7,200 nucleotides of DNA from Verrucomicrobiota bacterium. GTDB lineage: Bacteria; Verrucomicrobiota; Verrucomicrobiia; Opitutales; Coraliomargaritaceae. The stretch spans positions 1 to 7,200 of the forward strand of contig JAQCDT010000063.1 of assembly GCA_027620575.1 (NCBI GenBank), in the 5' to 3' direction. Position numbers and translations under genes: made by a program. The number at the start of each line of letters is the position of its first letter. Positions within the stretch are counted from its first letter, which is position 1. Under the pieces are notes generated by a model. It worked only from the letters and a program-made list of their open reading frames with translations, ran no database searches and had not been told where the DNA came from. Shown here in pieces: positions 4,781 to 7,200 of this stretch.

Positions 4781-7200
4781 ATGACCTCCCGCTTTTTTAC
4801 TAAAAAGAAAACACTAAAAGATTCCACTCCTAATTACCAGCAGAGGCAATCAGGATTTGCTTTGATGGTTGCTCTCGGATTGATGTCATTCGTCCTTTTA
4901 ATAATACTAGGACTCTCAACGCTCATTCAAGTTAACAGCAATATTACCTCTTCCGAAAAAGATCTAGCTGCAGCTAAACAAAATGCTCTGTTTGCTTTAA
5001 ATTTAGCCATTGGGGATTTGCAAAATGAAATGGGTCCCGATCAGCGAATCTCTGCAACTGCCTCCATACTTGATGAATTTCCAGAGACAGAAGCTATTGA
5101 AGGCGTTAACAACCCTTATTGGACAGGAGCCTGGAATAGTAATGATCCGTTAGCAGGAAATTTAGTCAACCAAGTCGTTTCGAAAAATTTCACCTCATCC
5201 GATGGTAAACCTTCGCATTTTCGCCGTTGGCTCATTTCCACACCCAATAATATTGAGACCATGTCTCCGGAAGAACTTATTGAATTTGCTAAAACTTTCA
5301 GTAAGGATTCAAAAGAAGCAATCCTCATGGTGGGATCAGGAACTGTTGGTGAAGTAGCAACATCGGAAAACAGTGTGTATGTGCCACGCCAAATTATCGA
5401 TCAACAACTCGAAGAAGAAAACGGATACGCTTATTGGATTGGTGATGAAGGCGTCAAAACTCGAGTCGCAGGTGCTAAACCTGATGAAATCGAAACTAAT
5501 TTAGAGCAAATATTGAATGTCAACAATGCTGGAAGCCCAAGACTGAATGCCATTGAAGGTTTTGAAAATGTAGAAGATATTTCTAGTCAATCTGAGAAAA
5601 TACTGACTATTGGTACAGCTCAATTTGCTTTTAAAGAAGCTTTAGGCGGAAATATTGATGCTTTCAAAAATAAATATCACTCGTTATCTGCTTTTAGCCG
5701 AGGTCTGATGGTTGACGTTAAACATGGGGGGATTCGCAAAGATCTCAGTCTACTATTTGCCTCAGATTCGCTTCCCGTGGAATATGATGAAGAGCCAATA
5801 TTTACCTATGATGCTTCAGAAGGACCTTATTGGAATTACGCACAACGCTATCACAATATTTATAAAAAAATTCGTAATGATGGTGGCAGAAATTATTTAA
5901 ATACTTCAGATTTCTGGGAAGACGCTGAGCTGAATCCCGATCCATCAGAAGTCAAATACACCGATCTTCCAATACCTGTTTTAGCTAGAATGCAAGTTTT
6001 ATTTAGCTTACATAAGAACCGAAATACTTGGAACGGATTTTATAATGACGATGTATACGACCCAAGATATGATCGAGTTAATTCTGGTGGTGGCGGTCCT
6101 GGTGGTGGTCCTGGTGGTGGTCCTGGTGGCGGTCCTGGTGGCGGTCCTGGCGGCGGTAACAATAATACGGTTACTTACATTCCAAGAATAAGTGCATTCA
6201 GTGAATTGGAAGCCTTTGGAGGATCTGAAATTACAGAGGATAATTGTATAATTATTCCAGATACAGCTGAAGACTCTGCTGGCTTTAGAATAACTGATTC
6301 ACAATCTGAGGGTATTAGAGAAACTCCGTTGCAGTTTTCGTTAGAAGGGTCAATTAATTTTTATGCATTTGTTCCAAATGACGGTTCGGTTGATGTATAC
6401 TTCAAATTTTCCCAAACAACCGATACTAATCCTAGAAATGATTATATAACTGAAACCATACCTATTGAAGGAGGTCTTTCAAAGCCATACTCAATACCCA
6501 TTCCAAAACTAGGTAGTGAACAATATGATTCTCTATCTTTGCATATAGAGCAAACAAATAGTGTGTTATGTTTGGGGAACAATGAGGATGCAGTCATTGA
6601 TGTAATCGAGGGTGAATCAGATATTTTTTATGGTATTACAGTACTTAGTGACAACGTACCAGAAGGAGGATTAGGAGTAGATAATGTAGCAAAGCCCCAA
6701 GATAACAATCAGGATATCCTTCACCTAATGATGACTCCCATATTTTATTTATGGAACCCTTATAATATAGAAATTGTAATGGATTCTCATCCAAATAATC
6801 ATGGCTCCTATGAATATTTTTATGGGCCCCCTGATCTTGAATTTACTTACGATGACGAAAATTGGATTGATTTAAGAGATTTTGGATCTTTTCAATTCGG
6901 ATTAGGAAAGGAATTATTGGCATTTTGGTCTTCTAATAATGCTTTTAATAGGGCTACAGGAGGAGCAGCTATTGAGATTCCTGCTGGCGAATTTAGGTAT
7001 AATCGAATTATTCCTACTATGAATTTTGATAATCCTGAACTTCCTGATTTTCCTAAAATGCAATTTTTTGACATCTACAGCATTGCTTATCCGGCTGTAT
7101 TTGGCGAGAGAGATGGTAATATAATTGGTGCGCCAGATTTTACTGTTCCTGATGTTGCTAATTGGGTTCAATCTACTGATACGAATGAAACTGAATGGGC
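4781..7200 (+). CDS. Verru_Chthon cassette protein A-like giant prepilin-type protein, 3' end outside window (806 codons visible)
   Basis: This looks like a membrane-anchored or exported surface protein of a pseudopilin-type cassette typical of Verrucomicrobiota; its biochemical role is unknown. After a basic leader (SRFFTKKK, then QQRQSG) comes one hydrophobic helix at residues 26-48 (FALMVALGLMSFVLLIILG), PilX-like and without the usual Glu5 of major pilins. A helical stretch to about 84 (KQNALFALNLAIGDLQNEMG) leads into GPDQRIS (85-91). Family-like segments follow: YWTGAW (113-118), RRWLIS (148-153), HGGIRKDLSLLF (315-326) and LWNPYN (657-662). Residues 436-459 are a Gly/Pro linker with five PGGG units. 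The C-terminal part is acidic and beta-rich, suggesting extracellular sandwich domains. ATG 4781 is bounded by the in-frame TAA at 4772 and is the only start that keeps the leader. I translated the frame to base 7200 and found no stop. Companion pseudopilin genes would be expected downstream. Confidence 0.75.
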   Translation, partial: MTSRFFTKKKTLKDSTPNYQQRQSGFALMVALGLMSFVLLIILGLSTLIQVNSNITSSEKDLAAAKQNALFALNLAIGDLQNEMGPDQRISATASILDEFPETEAIEGVNNPYWTGAWNSNDPLAGNLVNQVVSKNFTSSDGKPSHFRRWLISTPNNIETMSPEELIEFAKTFSKDSKEAILMVGSGTVGEVATSENSVYVPRQIIDQQLEEENGYAYWIGDEGVKTRVAGAKPDEIETNLEQILNVNNAGSPRLNAIEGFENVEDISSQSEKILTIGTAQFAFKEALGGNIDAFKNKYHSLSAFSRGLMVDVKHGGIRKDLSLLFASDSLPVEYDEEPIFTYDASEGPYWNYAQRYHNIYKKIRNDGGRNYLNTSDFWEDAELNPDPSEVKYTDLPIPVLARMQVLFSLHKNRNTWNGFYNDDVYDPRYDRVNSGGGGPGGGPGGGPGGGPGGGPGGGNNNTVTYIPRISAFSELEAFGGSEITEDNCIIIPDTAEDSAGFRITDSQSEGIRETPLQFSLEGSINFYAFVPNDGSVDVYFKFSQTTDTNPRNDYITETIPIEGGLSKPYSIPIPKLGSEQYDSLSLHIEQTNSVLCLGNNEDAVIDVIEGESDIFYGITVLSDNVPEGGLGVDNVAKPQDNNQDILHLMMTPIFYLWNPYNIEIVMDSHPNNHGSYEYFYGPPDLEFTYDDENWIDLRDFGSFQFGLGKELLAFWSSNNAFNRATGGAAIEIPAGEFRYNRIIPTMNFDNPELPDFPKMQFFDIYSIAYPAVFGERDGNIIGAPDFTVPDVANWVQSTDTNETEW
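6086..6157 (+). repeat. Tandem 12-bp repeat encoding a (PGGG)5 linker
   Basis: The unit is GGT GGN GGN CCT, encoding GGGP. It is preceded by one extra glycine (G436) and the array ends in GGG before an Asn run. Third-position changes (GGT versus GGC) differ between units, while Pro is always CCT and the amino-acid pattern is exact. The stretch is markedly G+C-richer than its AT-rich surroundings. It probably forms a flexible spacer between the membrane-proximal and distal parts of the protein and may vary in copy number. Confidence 0.9.

Noticed and set aside
5116..5900. Short open frames at 5116-5328 (minus) and 5712-5900 (plus)
   Set aside because: They lie inside the continuous prepilin-like coding frame and have no independent features.
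6892..7171. Two overlapping minus-strand frames of 60 and 85 codons
   Set aside because: They are antisense to the continuous frame of the large protein and low in complexity, with no start context or motif.

Overview
The window looks like chromosomal DNA from an AT-rich member of the Verrucomicrobiota, probably the Opitutae/Puniceicoccales side. The main taxonomic clue is the right-hand gene. It encodes a very large protein with a prepilin/PilX-like N-terminus and the GPDQR, WTG.W, RRWLIS, HGGIRKDLS and LWNPYN segments that I associate with the 'Verru_Chthon cassette protein A' family, which is typical of that phylum. The glycosidase genes and the LacI regulator beside it fit a polysaccharide-degrading, probably marine, relative. 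None of the four genes has a recognisable Shine-Dalgarno sequence.

Layout. Two genes on the minus strand run leftward as a likely operon. The first (3266 to 1998) encodes a secreted 422-residue clan GH-A glycoside hydrolase with a C-terminal beta-sandwich. The second starts 34 bp later (1963) and leaves the window at base 1. It encodes a large cytoplasmic protein of the GH94-like phosphorylase type, and the window ends just after its apparent WND catalytic-acid motif. A 309-bp intergenic region separates this pair from a divergent, plus-strand LacI-family regulator (3576-4625). A 155-bp, repeat-rich intergenic region follows, and then the plus-strand prepilin-like gene (4781 to beyond 7200), which contains a five-unit PGGG linker.

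How it may work together (inference). An exported glycanase cuts a polymer, possibly a beta-1,3-glucan such as laminarin. The oligosaccharides are imported and split phosphorolytically by the cytoplasmic enzyme, and the divergent LacI protein senses the sugar and controls the operon. A perfect TTGACA box next to a TTGCA-N6-TGCAA inverted repeat in front of the hydrolase gene, and a CAGTTA-N7-TAACTG inverted repeat in front of the regulator gene, are the best operator candidates. The prepilin-like gene may be an unrelated neighbour or may share the regulation. Its upstream region carries nested inverted repeats and three AACAATT copies, and one arm of a 12-bp inverted repeat directly abuts its start codon.

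No RNA genes, CRISPR arrays, insertion sequences or frameshifts were seen.
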